From: Turritopsis dohrnii
Lineage: Eukaryota > Cnidaria > Hydrozoa > Anthoathecata > Oceaniidae
Direction: 5' to 3'
DNA length: 64,000 bases
Assembly: GCA_027922465.2 (NCBI GenBank)
Contig: BQMF02000305.1
Coordinates: 372,001 to 436,000, forward strand
Positions within the stretch are counted from its first letter, which is position 1. Each line of letters opens with the position of its first letter. A program made the translations under genes and the position numbers. Below the pieces are notes generated by a model, which was not told the origin of the DNA, ran no database searches, and was given only the letters and a program-made list of their open reading frames with translations. This document shows positions 1-10,312 of this stretch, one piece after another.

Positions 1-2520
1 AATTTCTTCGATGAATGCATACATGTGGACTATCACAACAAATTTTCTCCATTTTATTTTGCATCCTCTGAAGTCTCTGAAAGATTCCCCTTCCCAGCAA
101 AGGACCAAATGAGAGGACAATAAGATAGTTCAGAAGATACAAAAGAATTTGCAGCCACCTTACGCTGAAAGGTTGAAAAATATGGTGAAATTCGCTTCAA
201 AGCACCAATTTTGGCTCTGACTCTCTTGCACGGTGAATCAACATGCTTCCTGTAAGAGAGTTTGTTGTCAATAATGATGCCTAAAAGTTTCACCTCTTGT
301 ACTTCTTTCAAAATAAAGTTGTCTATATTTAAATAAAAATCAAAGTCAACTTTTTCTTAAAACCTTTAAGAACAATAAGTTTGCATTTGGAAGGATTCAA
401 TTGTAGTCCATTATCCTTATACCATGATGAAACGATGGACATGTTGTCATGCAAACATCTCATTACGGCAGAAGGATCCTTGCCATAAGTATACAACGTA
501 TTATCATCTGCATAGTTGCAAATAAAAACATGAGGATCAGAAAGAAACATAAAAAGGTCGTTTATATATATATATTAAATAACAGTGGCCCAAGTATAGA
601 TCCTTGGGGCACACCCATCAAAATATCTTTGGTTGTACTATAATTATTTCCTACACATACGTACTGAGACCTGCACTGTAGATAACTTTGGACATAACGT
701 AATGCAGGTTTAGAAAATCCGTAGGCATATAATTTCGCCAACAGAAGCTCGTGATTAATACAATCGAAAGCTTTTGAAAGGTCCATCAATATACCTCCGA
801 CAACATCTCCTTTATCTAATGCACTATGCCATTTTTTGATCATAGAAAGTAGAGCATGCTGAGTACTATATTGAGACCTGAAACCAGATAGAAGTGGAGA
901 CAGCTTGGAAGACATAAAGTCAGAAATATCATTATACATTTTTCTTTCATAAACCTTTGAAAAATTTGGCAATAAACTAATAGGCCTATAATTTTCTTTT
1001 TTCGTCTTTTCACCTTTCTTGAATACAGAAGTTACGTGAGCTTCTTTCATACTTTCTGGAAAAATACTCGTTTCACAGCTGTTGTTATATAATTTCGTCA
1101 ACACTTCATTATAAAAATCAATATTTTCTTTCACCAGTTTAGTCGGTAGATCATTTCGAGGTGTCGATTTCTTTATATCTAATTTCTCGATATACTTTTT
1201 CATTTCACTTTCGTCAACAGTGCTAAAGTTAAAACTCGTACCAACAGGAAATGCATTTTCAATAGCAATTATACTTGGATGTGATTTATGCTCATGAATA
1301 ATTCTATCAATATCATCTTCAAAAGCACAGTCAGCACTCAGTTCTTTTGGTATGTTATTAATATCTAGAGTACTAGTAATAGAGACGAAATAATCATTCA
1401 TCACTTCAGCAATTTTCTGGTCATCAGTCACAATATTTTTGTCTTCAATCAATATGTTCAATTTTTCGCATGATGATTTATCATTGAAGATTGGTTTTAC
1501 ATTGCGCCAGAACTTTTTTTGATCGTTTAAAATCTTCATATTCAAGGATGAAAATAAGTCATTTCTTGCTTGCCGTATAAGTTTCGTACACTTATTTCTC
1601 TGGATTTTGAAATTCACCCAATTGATTGTAGTCGGACATTTGTTGTATTTATTTCGAGCTTTGGATCTTATCATGATTTCTTTTCGTAATCTTTTGTTCA
1701 TGAAAGGAACATCATTACTCCTCACATACTTTTTCTTCAATGGGAGATGTTTATTCACAATTTCATTAAATTTATGTTGAAAATTATCAAAATCAAAATC
1801 ATTCGATTGCTGGCTTGTTTTCACCATATTTTGTATATCAGACTCAAACAGCTTTTTGTTGAATTTATTGTAGGATCGATAATGTAATATTCTTGGTTTA
1901 TTTTTAGGTGGTCGTTTATTCAGAACAGTCACTGTCAGTTGATGAAAGTCAGAAAGATCAGTCTCTAAGACAGACGTTTTTACAAAATTCGCCTTGTTTG
2001 ACACCCATATGTGGTCAATTATAGATGGATTATTAATCGATTTGAAACATGTTGGTTCCTTCACAATCATTTTTAAACCTTGATCATTTTTGAAATTGTC
2101 AAGACAATTATCGTGAATATCAATATTGAAATCACCCAAAATTATCACATTCTCATAGTCAAAGTCATCCAATGCGTCTTCAAGATGAGAGATGAATTTT
2201 TTTGGTGAATGAGATGGTGGTTTATACAATCCAACAATTAACCACTTTTGTGATCGTATATTCAATTCGATACATATAACTTCCAAGCTATCAGCATGTC
2301 GAGTATTCTCCAGTTTGGTGCATATTAAGTTCTCCTTCACATATAACATTAACCCTCCTCCATTTTTATTGCGATCACATCTGAATGGGGCATGATAACC
2401 ATCCATTTTAAATTGTGAGTTAGTGAAAGAATTGTCCAGCTTTGTTTCAGATATTAAAAACACATCGATGTTGTCACGAAACATTGCATGTCCGTAATTA
2501 GGACATAAACGGTTAATGTC
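1..2520 (-). mobile_element. Non-LTR retrotransposon (LINE, CR1/L2/Jockey-like), truncated at 5' end
   Basis: A minus-strand element whose coding part runs from about 2520 down past the window edge. It encodes an APE-type endonuclease followed by a reverse transcriptase, the ORF2 layout of CR1/L2/Jockey-group LINEs. Reading in frame upstream of the first methionine (2484) stays open to about 2520. There the sequence changes abruptly into CCCTAA-like repeats, so the 5' part of the endonuclease is missing. The 3' tail is off the window. No target-site duplication can be seen. Confidence 0.85.
54..2484 (-). pseudogene. LINE ORF2 (endonuclease + reverse transcriptase), broken by two frameshifts
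   Basis: Three frame segments read in order on the minus strand: 2484-562 (640 aa), 550-329 and 311-54. The first has the endonuclease motif ISETKLD near its start, GDFNIDIHD at mid-domain and SDFHQLTV near the end of that domain. RT follows with RPISLLPNFSKVYER, FRSQYSTQHAL, DLSKAFDCINHELL and GVPQGSILGPLLF. The second segment carries the catalytic YADD. The third carries the thumb motif LLGIIIDNKLSY. The first break lies in a (TA)n run at about 560 and looks like a 2-bp slip. The second lies in an A-rich run near 345. The copy is dead as read, although each segment is well preserved, so decay is recent. Confidence 0.85.
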
Positions 2521-2539
2521 GGCGACATAACATCTTGGC

Positions 2540-2645
2540 CTAGCTCTAGCCCTAACCCTAGCCCTAACACAAGCTCTAAACCTACAACTATAACTGACCC
2601 CTAACTCTGACCCTAAACCCTAATTCAAGCCCTAACCTAAACTTC
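2540..2645. repeat. Degenerate telomere-like CCCTAA repeats
   Basis: About 100 bp made mostly of variants of CCCTAA, GCCCTAA and CTCTAA, read on the plus strand. It directly abuts the truncated 5' end of the minus-strand LINE. TTAGGG is the standard telomere repeat of cnidarians and most animals. The array is too degenerate to be an active telomere. It is interstitial, or part of a mobile element as at 3391-3460. Confidence 0.7.
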
Positions 2646-2659
2646 GGGTTTCCCGCCCT

Positions 2660-3245
2660 GTCTCACATGGTCTATTAGTCTGGTGGCGAAATGGGGTATT
2701 TTGCTTGCACCATACAATTAGTACATATGGGTTTTTGTTTTATTTTCTCATTATATGGTCCCTTGGGACTTCAAAACCAGTTTTGCCAAGCTGGCACAAA
2801 AAAGGGCCAAAAATGTTAAAAACGCTGAGTCAGCAAAATTTCAAACTCAGATATCTCATAATCTAGCCATGGAAAACTTATAAACTATACCTTAATCGAT
2901 AGTACGATAGTATAATAGACGCGTCTGATTAAGGTGGTTTTCTCAAAAATGCTGACGTCAGCATAAAATGTTGCATTTTTAAAGACGTTTCGTCCAATTT
3001 TGGGGGAAGTCGACCAAATTAGACAAATGACCCCATTTTGGAGATCTACTCTTCAAGCCCTATCTGATGGTACAATCAGTTTTAGCTTAAGAACTTCGAA
3101 AATCGACTTTCAGGGCAATTTCAGGGCAGGCCAGCTTGGCAAAAACCGACTTTGAAGTCCCACAAGGGATCGTATAATGAGAAAATAAAATAAAAACCCA
3201 TATCTACTAATTGTATGGGTGACCAAAGGCCGCCACCGGACTATG
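2660..3245. mobile_element. Fold-back MITE with about 120-bp inverted arms
   Basis: The left arm (about 2660-2795) and the right arm (about 3128-3245) are imperfect reverse complements. Shared words include TTTATTTTCTCATTATA, CATACAATTAGTA and TTGCCAAGCTGG. The roughly 330-bp middle has no ORF, and contains two GCTGACGTCAGC-like words around 2950. No transposase is visible, so it is non-autonomous. Confidence 0.75.
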
Positions 3246-3308
3246 TCAAGCCGCAAATGCAAAGTTGGACAGAAACATAGAAAGTAACTTTCGGATTAAT
3301 GGATAACA

Positions 3309-3510
3309 TTGGGCGCTATTTCCTTTTCGCACCCCCCTAAATGTATCTGCCATATTTTTTTACTAGTTGGCTCTTCATCGCGGAGATAAAAATAACCCTA
3401 ATCCTAACCCTAACCCTAACTTGACTCTGGACGAATCCTAACCCTAACACCCTAACTTTGACCCTGGACGGAGAGTGGGGGTGCGAAAAGGAAATAGCGC
3501 CCAACATTGC
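3309..3510. mobile_element. Small TIR element with telomere-like core
   Basis: Terminal inverted repeats of about 30 bp (GGGCGCTATTTCCTTTTCGC at 3310 and its complement ending near 3503) enclose about 130 bp. The core at 3391-3460 is CCTAACCCTAA-type telomere-like repeat, interrupted by two CTCTGGACG/CCCTGGACG words. The word ATGGATAACA is found just outside both ends in the same orientation, a possible target duplication of 9-10 bp as in Mutator-like elements. Confidence 0.6.
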
Positions 3511-3839
3511 ATGGATAACAGCATTGTGTGGGACAGTATGTTCTAGTGACAAGAAATTTGATCTTTGTTTTTTCTTTCCAAACAAAATCTTTTCATCACT
3601 TCAACTCTGTTTCTCTGATCTACAAAAAATGAAGTTCATGACCTACATATCTCTCAACTTTAATATAGTGTGAACATGTTGCGAAGTTTAGCTATTTCTT
3701 TTTACTAAAACCAAGTTAGCCGCACATTCGCAGCGACACATTCGGCATCCACACATTCCAGCGACACATTCAGATTTTTCCAGCGACACATTCGCAATCT
3801 TTGCCAAATAGCAACGTCAGCAAAAATGCAAAGAAGATA

Positions 3840-4737
3840 AAAGTCTTATTCCCCTAAACTACTAAATCTAGGCAACACATACCACATCACTATTTGCTTC
3901 TATCAATTCCAAATTTCCTGGAAAAAGTCGAAATATGACGGAATAAGAGATCACAGCAAAACACAAGTTGAACTTTGAAGAGGTCTGAAAACTATATTGC
4001 AGGTGCTTTCACCAAATTTAATTCTTATTCCCCTAATGTCCATGTCATGGCCAACACAAAACAATAACAAGTTACTTGCAGTGACATTTCAACTTCCTGG
4101 AAAAATTCGAAATGTGACGAAACAAGAGGTCACAGTTAAACGCGACTTGAAGATTCAAGAGGTTTGGAAACTATATTGCAACTGTTTTCACCAATTTTAA
4201 TTCTTATTCCCCTAATGCCCATGTCATGGCCAACACAAAACAATAACAAGTTACTTGCAGTGACATTTCAACTTCCTGGAAAAATTCGAAATGTGACGAA
4301 ACAAGAGGTCACAGTTAAACGCGACTTGAAGATTTAAGAGGTTTGGAAACTAAATTGCAACTGTTTTCACCAATTTTAATTCTTATTCCCCTAATGCCCA
4401 TGTCATGGCCAACACAAAACAATAACAAGTTACTTGCAGTGACATTTCAACTTCCTGGAAAAATTCGAAATGTGACGAAACAAGAGGTCACAGTTAAACG
4501 CGACTTGAAGATTCAAGAGGTTTGGAAACTAAATTGCAAGTGTTTTCACCAATTTTAATTCTTATTCCCCTAATGCCCATGTCATGGCCAACACAAAACA
4601 ATAACAAGTTACTTGCAGTGACATTTCAACTTCCTGGAAAAAGTCGAAATGTGACGAAACAAGAGGTCACAGTTAAACGCGACTTGAAGATTCAAGAGGT
4701 TTGGGAACTATATTGCAAGTGTTTTCACCAAATAAGG
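3840..4737 (+). repeat. 179-bp tandem repeat array, left arm
   Basis: Four close copies with a 179-bp period, seen from the recurring word CTTATTCCCCTAATG near 4024, 4203, 4382 and 4561, plus a diverged first unit from about 3840. Similar open frames of about 70 aa run through each copy only because the repeat lacks stops in that frame. They are not genes. Confidence 0.9.
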
Positions 4738-5017
4738 GATCACCATCAAGAGAAAAGTTCCATTTTTTATTGTTTTATGATTTTATTCTGTAATTCGTTG
4801 CACTCAAACCAAAATAACTTCATTTATTTTCAAAAGCCTTTTATTTGATAATGGTAGGTCGTAATGCTCTTCATGTAGAGATGTCGAAGATGTAACCGTG
4901 AAAAAGAAAAAAAAGAATTAAACAAAAGTCTTGGTATAATTGCAACGTTTGAGTTATTATGTACAGTAACAGTAGTCATAACTAAAATAAACATATTTAC
5001 AGGATGTCGCAATGAGG

Positions 5018-5700
5018 TTAGTTTTTTGTTTTTTTCAGTATGTCTTTGTTATATTTGTCAATATTGTAAAATTGCTTCAATACGTTTTGGTCATTAGAAA
5101 CTAACCGAATGACTCGCAGGTGGTAAAATTCTTTTGTCATTAATGTCTTAAATATTGCAGCTTTGATGGTCGTTGCGCTTTTGCGCAAAGTATTGTTGCC
5201 AGAAAATATCCCGCAACTAATTGCGGGTAATGCAATTGATGCACACTTCAAATTTTCGGCCAAATTCAAGGTTGCAGAGACCACATTGAAGAGAAGATCT
5301 TCTTCCGGTTTATCAATGCCCCAGCGTGGCCCTAAAGATTTATGATGTAGTAAAGCTCAGACTGCTTTTCAATGAAACATACAAGCGATTATAGTCTTAC
5401 CAACGGCATGCAATAAGTGATAGCAGTTCAGATCGCCTGGACTAGCTGGTATTACGTTACCAACGCTAATTGTACCATTTTTAGCGACATAATCAGCACT
5501 TTCACGATTGATGTTGATACCACCACAACGAACAATAGCTTTTGCAACCTGAATCAGTAATTGGAATTGTGGAGGACTTGTACTATAGGGTTTTTTATTA
5601 AAAGAAAGTGAAATACGCACTCCTCCACCGTGATTCAGCGCACTGTTCGCTGCATTTACAATTGCATGTGTTTGCTCATCAGTAATGTCACCTCTAATTA
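5018..5700 (-). CDS. Macro-domain protein, 3' three exons (captured fragment)
   Basis: Three minus-strand exons join cleanly: 5700-5621, 5548-5401 and 5331-5018 (stop). Acceptors are TTTTAG, ATTCAG and CTTTAG; donors are GTGCGT and GTAAGA; phases agree at each join. The product, about 180 aa, is nearly a whole macro domain, the ADP-ribose-binding fold. It has IRGDITDEQTHAIVNAANS, then HGGG across the first join, then VGNVIPASPGDL. HAVGPRWGI is created by the second splice, and IALPAISCGIF forms the phosphate-loop region. This looks most like macro domains of PARP14-type or related proteins. A polyadenylation signal (AATAAA, minus) lies near 4822-4827. The first exon opens in phase 2 with no partner upstream, so the 5' part of the gene is missing. 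Expression is unknown. Confidence 0.75.
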
Positions 5701-5811
5701 CTAAAAGCAGAAGCCATTGTCAAAGAATCAGATAGATGTTCTTATGTATGTGAATACGTCACAAGTTCAAGTGATACTCAAGACAAGTTCAATAACCGAG
5801 CATACTTTGCA

Positions 5812-6720
5812 CAATTGTGATTTTTGTCTTGGTGAAAGTATTTCCAATTTAGTTTCCAAACCTCTTGAATCTTCAAGTCGCGTTTAACTGTGACCTCTTG
5901 TTTCGTCACATTTCGACTTTTTCCAGGAAGTTGAAATGTCACTGCAAGTAACGTGTTATTGTTTTGTGTTGGCCATGACATGGGCATTAGGGGAATAAGA
6001 ATTAAAATTGGTGAAAACAGTTGCAATTTAGTTTCCAAACCTCTTAAATCTTCAAGTCGCGCTTAACTGTGACCTCTTGTTTCGTCACATTTCGAATTTT
6101 TCCAGGAAGTTGAAATGTCACTGCAAGTAACTTGTTATTGTTTTGTGTTGGCCATGACATGGGCATTAGGGGAATAAGAATGAAAATTGGTGAAAACAGT
6201 TGCAATATAGTTTCCAAACCTCTTGAATCTTCAAGTCGCGTTTAACTGTGACCTCTTGTTTCGTCACATTTCGAATTTTTCCAGGAAGTTGAAATGTCAC
6301 TGCAAGTAACTTGTTATTGTTTTGTGTTGGCCATGACATGGGCATTAGGGGAATAAGAATGAAAATTGGTGAAAACAGTTGCAATATAGTTTCCAAACCT
6401 CTTGAATCTTCAAGTCGCGTTTAACTGTGACCTCTTGTTTCGTCACATTTCGAATTTTTCCAGGAAGTTGAAATGTCACTGCAAGTAACTTGTTATTGTT
6501 TTGTGTTGGCCATGACATGGACATTAGGGGAATAAGAATGAAATTTGGTGAAAGCACCTGCAATATAGTTTTCAGACCTCTTCAAAGTTCAACTTGTGTT
6601 TTGCTGTGATCTCTTATTCCGTCATATTTCGACTTTTTCCAGGACATTTGGAATTGATAGAAGCAAATAGTGATGTGGTATGTGTTGCCTAGATTTAGTA
6701 GTTTAGGGGAATAAGACTTT
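5812..6720 (-). repeat. 179-bp tandem repeat array, right arm
   Basis: The same 179-bp repeat as in the left arm, in reverse orientation, again four close copies plus a diverged outer unit. The outermost copy differs from its neighbours in the same way in both arms (for example GTCCATGTCATGG rather than GCCCATGTCATGG). The arms were therefore copied or gene-converted as whole blocks. Confidence 0.9.
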
Positions 6721-6883
6721 TATCTTCTTTGCATTTTTGCTGACGTTGCTATTTGGCAAAGATTGCGAATGTGTCGCTGGAAAAATCTGAATGTGTCGCT
6801 GGAATGTGTGGATGCCGAATGTGTCGCTGCGAATGTGCGGCTAACTTGGTTTTAGTTTTCTTTTTTGTATATTATGTATTTAA

Positions 6884-7981
6884 AGAGGCATTGTACGGCT
6901 GAAATCAACAAAAATAGGGCTGTCGAAAAAAACGGTCGTTGTAATCTTGATGTCCCATATCTAATCTTTATGAAACAATCGTATCTGTATTTGGGTTATC
7001 GTGGAAAGCCAAACAAGAAACGATGTCGAACAAGATGAGCTAGTATAAATATAAAAATTGCTGTTTTTGTAATCAATTTTTTCACTTACGTTATCAAGTT
7101 GCAAAAAAATAAAAGCACCAAAAGGCTATGAATTTATATAAGAAATTAATTTCGTGGTTCTGATGCGAAAGCCATGTATCATTTTGAAGATATATGTGGA
7201 TAACATTTACATACTTTTTTCTCTATCATTTGACAATTATGTTTCTCAAACGATATGGGTTTATACATAACATTTGAATACGAATAAGTTCTGTTTTATG
7301 ACCTTTTCGATGTGAAATATCATTCGTCTGTATCAAAATGTAAATTTTAGATCACGATTCAACGATAGACTCTTATTTTTTTTACAGAAATATTAAATAT
7401 ATGATAATAACAACAACTCTCTTCTTTTTCTTCCCACATTTACATTCTTCTCCACATTTTACTTCCCTTGTCTTGCAGGGGCAACCAGATCTTTTACCAT
7501 CTTTTCTGCTGCAAGTCGAGTTACATATACAATGCTGAAAATGCACGAGTGAGTAAATGTAATCAAATTTAAACGTTTCGTTGAGAACAAACAACGAAGA
7601 AAAAGTTTTGTATTGATTGGAATAGGCAATGAAATCAAATCGCTTTAAATTAGCTTCCACAACATTCTCTTATAATGATAAAAGTAATCTTACTTGAGTT
7701 AAGACAGCTGACATGTTTCTTCACACAAAACGATGACTTATGAAGAAGTTCTTCCATATTAATTTATAATTCACGAGAAAATTCAGTAATTACTTCTAAC
7801 AAGTATTGTAGAAGAATGAATTCTTTCACCAATATATTGTTTAAAAGGTGTCAAAACTATGTTTCAGGTTGATTTCCCGAAATAAAGAAATTCTCTGATT
7901 ATTTGCCGTCATATTTGTTTATATTTTTCATGTTCGATCACGTGACGATAATATTTACAATTTTAGCCGTACAATGCCTCT
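6884..7981. mobile_element. TTAA-target DNA transposon (Kolobok/piggyBac-like ends)
   Basis: The 17-bp TIR AGAGGCATTGTACGGCT is at the left end and its complement at the right end, and each is flanked by TTAA (6880-6883 and 7982-7985). TTAA duplication marks piggyBac and Kolobok elements. It is 1.1 kb, with one short cysteine-rich exon on the minus strand and no transposase. A related end (complement of AGAGGCATTGGCCGGC, followed by TTAA) lies at about 20213-20232. Confidence 0.75.
7382..7534 (-). CDS. Cysteine-rich CXC-like exon inside TTAA element
   Basis: An open frame of 50 codons follows a good splice acceptor (CATTTTCAG ending at 7535). It begins HCICNSTCSRKDGKRSGCPC and continues to KCGEECKCGKKKK, then runs into a hydrophobic tail and a stop. 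The spacing of cysteines (CxC, C, CxC, C, CxC) resembles CXC/tesmin-type zinc-binding segments. The lysine run may mark the real end, with the hydrophobic tail being intron read-through. No further exon was identified. Function unknown; it may be a leftover of an autonomous element's gene. Confidence 0.4.
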   Translation of the reverse strand, partial: HCICNSTCSRKDGKRSGCPCKTREVKCGEECKCGKKKKRVVVIIIYLIFL

Positions 7982-8289
7982 TTAACTTTTAAAATAATTA
8001 CCCTTAAGGCTGAAATACACGATAAGTTTAATTGGACCAATAAGTTGCATATAAAAAACTTATAAGTTTAAATGTAGATTGGCAGCTGTTTACACGATCA
8101 GTTTAAACTTATCTGTTGAAAAGAAAAAACTCCTCTTTTCGCAATGGATATCATTCAGCGCAGACGCATAGTACACAGTTTTTGACTTTAGGACACCCGT
8201 GGTGGAGTAAAGTATTTAAAATACCCGTGTTTCTCCTCCTACTACTACTACTACTCCTCCAAGTTATGAACGTTTTCGTGCAGCGTTTA

Positions 8290-9560
8290 CATGACATCGT
8301 TCCGAATTCGCAAATTTGGTCAAATTAGGACTTCCAGTTGACCAATTTTCATGAAAATTTGCACAGAGTACAATTGAAAGGTGTTGAATTCGAATTTGAC
8401 AATGATATTTCCAGGTTTGACTAAAATTGGCCAATTTAGGCCAAATTTGGACCAAATTTCGAAAGTTCTTCAATTTTCATGAAATTTTGCACGGATCACA
8501 ATTGAAAGGTGCTGATTTCAAATTTGACAATGATATTGCCAGGTTTGATTAAAACTGGCCAATTTAGGCCAAATTTGGACCAAATTTCGAAAGTTCTTCA
8601 ATTTTCATGAAATTTTGCACGGATCACAATTGAAAGATGCTGATTTCGAATTTGACAATGATTTTGTCAGGTTTGACTAAATTTGGGCAATTTAGGTCAA
8701 ATTTGGACCAAATTTCGAAAGTTCTTCAATTTTCATGAAAATTTGCACGGATCACAATTGAAAGATGCTGATTTCGAATTTGACAATAATTTTGTCAGGT
8801 TTGACTAAAACTGGGCAATTTAGGCCGAATTTGGACCAAATTTCGTAAGTTCTTCAATTTTCATGAAATTTTGCACGGATTACAATTGAAAGGTGCTGAT
8901 TTCAAATTTGACAATGATTTTGTCAGGTTTGACTAAAATTGGCCATTTTAGGCCAAATTTGGACCAAATTTCGAAAGTTCTTCAATTTTCATGAAATTTT
9001 GCACGGATTACCATTGAAAGGTGCTGATTTCAAATCTGACAATGAATTTGTCAGGTTTGACTTAAATTGGCCATTTTAGGCCAAATTTGGACCAAATTTC
9101 GAAAGTTCTTCAATTTTCATGAAATTTTGGACTAATACAACTGAAAGGTGCTGATTTCAAGTTTGACAATGATTTCGTCAGGTTTGACTAAAATTGGGCA
9201 ATTTAGGCCAAATTTTGACCAAACTTCGAAAATTCTTCAATTTTCACAAAAATTTGCACGGATCACATTTGAAAGGTGCTGATTTCGAACTTGACAATGA
9301 TATTGGCAGGTTTGACTAAAATTGGCCAATTTAGGTCAAATTTTGACCAAATTTAGAACGTTCTTCACATTTGAAAGGTGCTGATTACGAATTTGTCAGT
9401 CATTTTGTCAGATTTGACCAGAAATGGGTAATTCGGGCCAAATTTGGATCAAACTTAGAAAGTTCTACAATATTCATAAAAATTTCTACAACGCACAATT
9501 AGAAGTTGCTGATTTTGAATTTGCCAGTCATTTTATTAGATTTGAACATAATTTGGCAAT
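8290..9560. repeat. 128-bp tandem satellite, about 10 copies
   Basis: The word GAAAGTTCTTC and close variants recur at 8461, 8589, 8717, 8845, 8973, 9101, 9228 and 9356, a period of 128 bp with one 127. The consensus is full of ATTTTCATGAAA, GGCCAATTTAGGCCAAATTTGG and AATTTGACAATGA words. Copies in the middle are about 90% alike by eye and the outer ones decay, the usual profile of unequal-exchange satellites. It lies wholly inside the Harbinger element. Confidence 0.9.
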
Positions 9561-10246
9561 TCGGCAACGTTGTATTTTTGAGACTAAATATGCATCGTTG
9601 TGTTACGTCCTGAAGTCTTCAAGCCAAGCGGCTTCTTGTTTTTTATAAGAATTACATAAATCGAAATGAGCCTCATGATTCTTAAAAATTTTCAGTTTTG
9701 AGCCTTAAAATATTCTTATATAAGTGATTCTTAAATTTTAAAAGAAGAGCAAGAAAATTTTTTTTTAATTAATGGTCAAAATATGTATATTTTCCCTTAA
9801 AGTAGTCTCAAACGTGCGAAAAAGAAGAAGGGACTAATTATTTTAACAAAACGTTAATAAGTTTGTTTCTTTTAGGATAATATCATCGAAAGCTCGAAAA
9901 TGGTTATGCCTGATTTACACTGTAGATAAAAAAAAAACGGAAAGTTGAAAAACTCTAACTGAAGAAAAAAATTGATTAAAATTTTTGAGGCTCAGCATTA
10001 TTCTTAAAAGATTCTTAAAATTTTGCAAATTTGAGCCTTGTGATTCTTATAAAAAGAATTCTTATAAAAAAAAAACTGTGTAGCTTTAGTAGCTATAGCA
10101 GCAACGCATATCTTTGAAGAAAATAATAGGGTAAAAAACGAAAAAAAGTTACTTGGGTGAAGCTCTGGCTTTTAAAAAGAAAGAAATATGGTGCTTTTAA
10201 TGCACTTCTTAGGCAATTTCGAATGGAAGATCCTACAGAATAGACA

Positions 10247-10312
10247 TCAGAGCTTTTTCCATTCTTCAATGAATTTTTCTGTTTTTTCTTCCTTTTCTGC
10301 TTTGCTAGCCAT
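10247..10312 (-). pseudogene. Remnant of Harbinger MADF/Myb-like gene start
   Basis: From a minus-strand ATG at 10312 the frame reads MASKAEKEEKTEKFIEEWKK and stops after 21 codons. The pattern (acidic/lysine start, then a helix of the EKFIEEW type) resembles the start of the MADF proteins that accompany Harbinger transposases, such as the one at 45368. It lies about 270 bp inside the right TIR, where such a gene would start. Short, so only suggestive. Confidence 0.4.

Larger units (their letters stand above)
3704..6856. mobile_element. Mutator-like (Pack-MULE-like) element with about 1-kb inverted arms and captured exons
   Basis: Two arms of about 1.04 kb (3704-4737 and 5812-6856) are near-perfect reverse complements. 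They start with ACTAAAACCAAGTTAGCCGC and end with its complement. Each arm has GCGACACATTC repeats at its outer end and four copies of a 179-bp repeat further in. A 9-bp direct repeat, TTTCTTTTT, flanks the element exactly (3695-3703 and 6857-6865), fitting the 9-10-bp target duplications of Mutator superfamily elements. The repeat is low-complexity, so it is weaker proof than a random 9-mer. There is no transposase. The 1.07-kb core holds macro-domain exons on the minus strand (5018-5700). Other fold-back DNA transposon classes remain possible. Confidence 0.7.

Noticed and set aside
3997..6563. Seven ORFs of 67-108 aa with nearly the same protein (LIPLMPMSWPTQNNNKLLAV and so on)
   Set aside because: They are one frame through the 179-bp tandem repeat on both arms of the fold-back element. 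They exist because that frame lacks stops, not because of coding selection.
8290..9560. Regular direct repeats that could suggest a CRISPR array
   Set aside because: Whole 128-bp units are similar with no unique spacers, and the genome is an animal one with introns.
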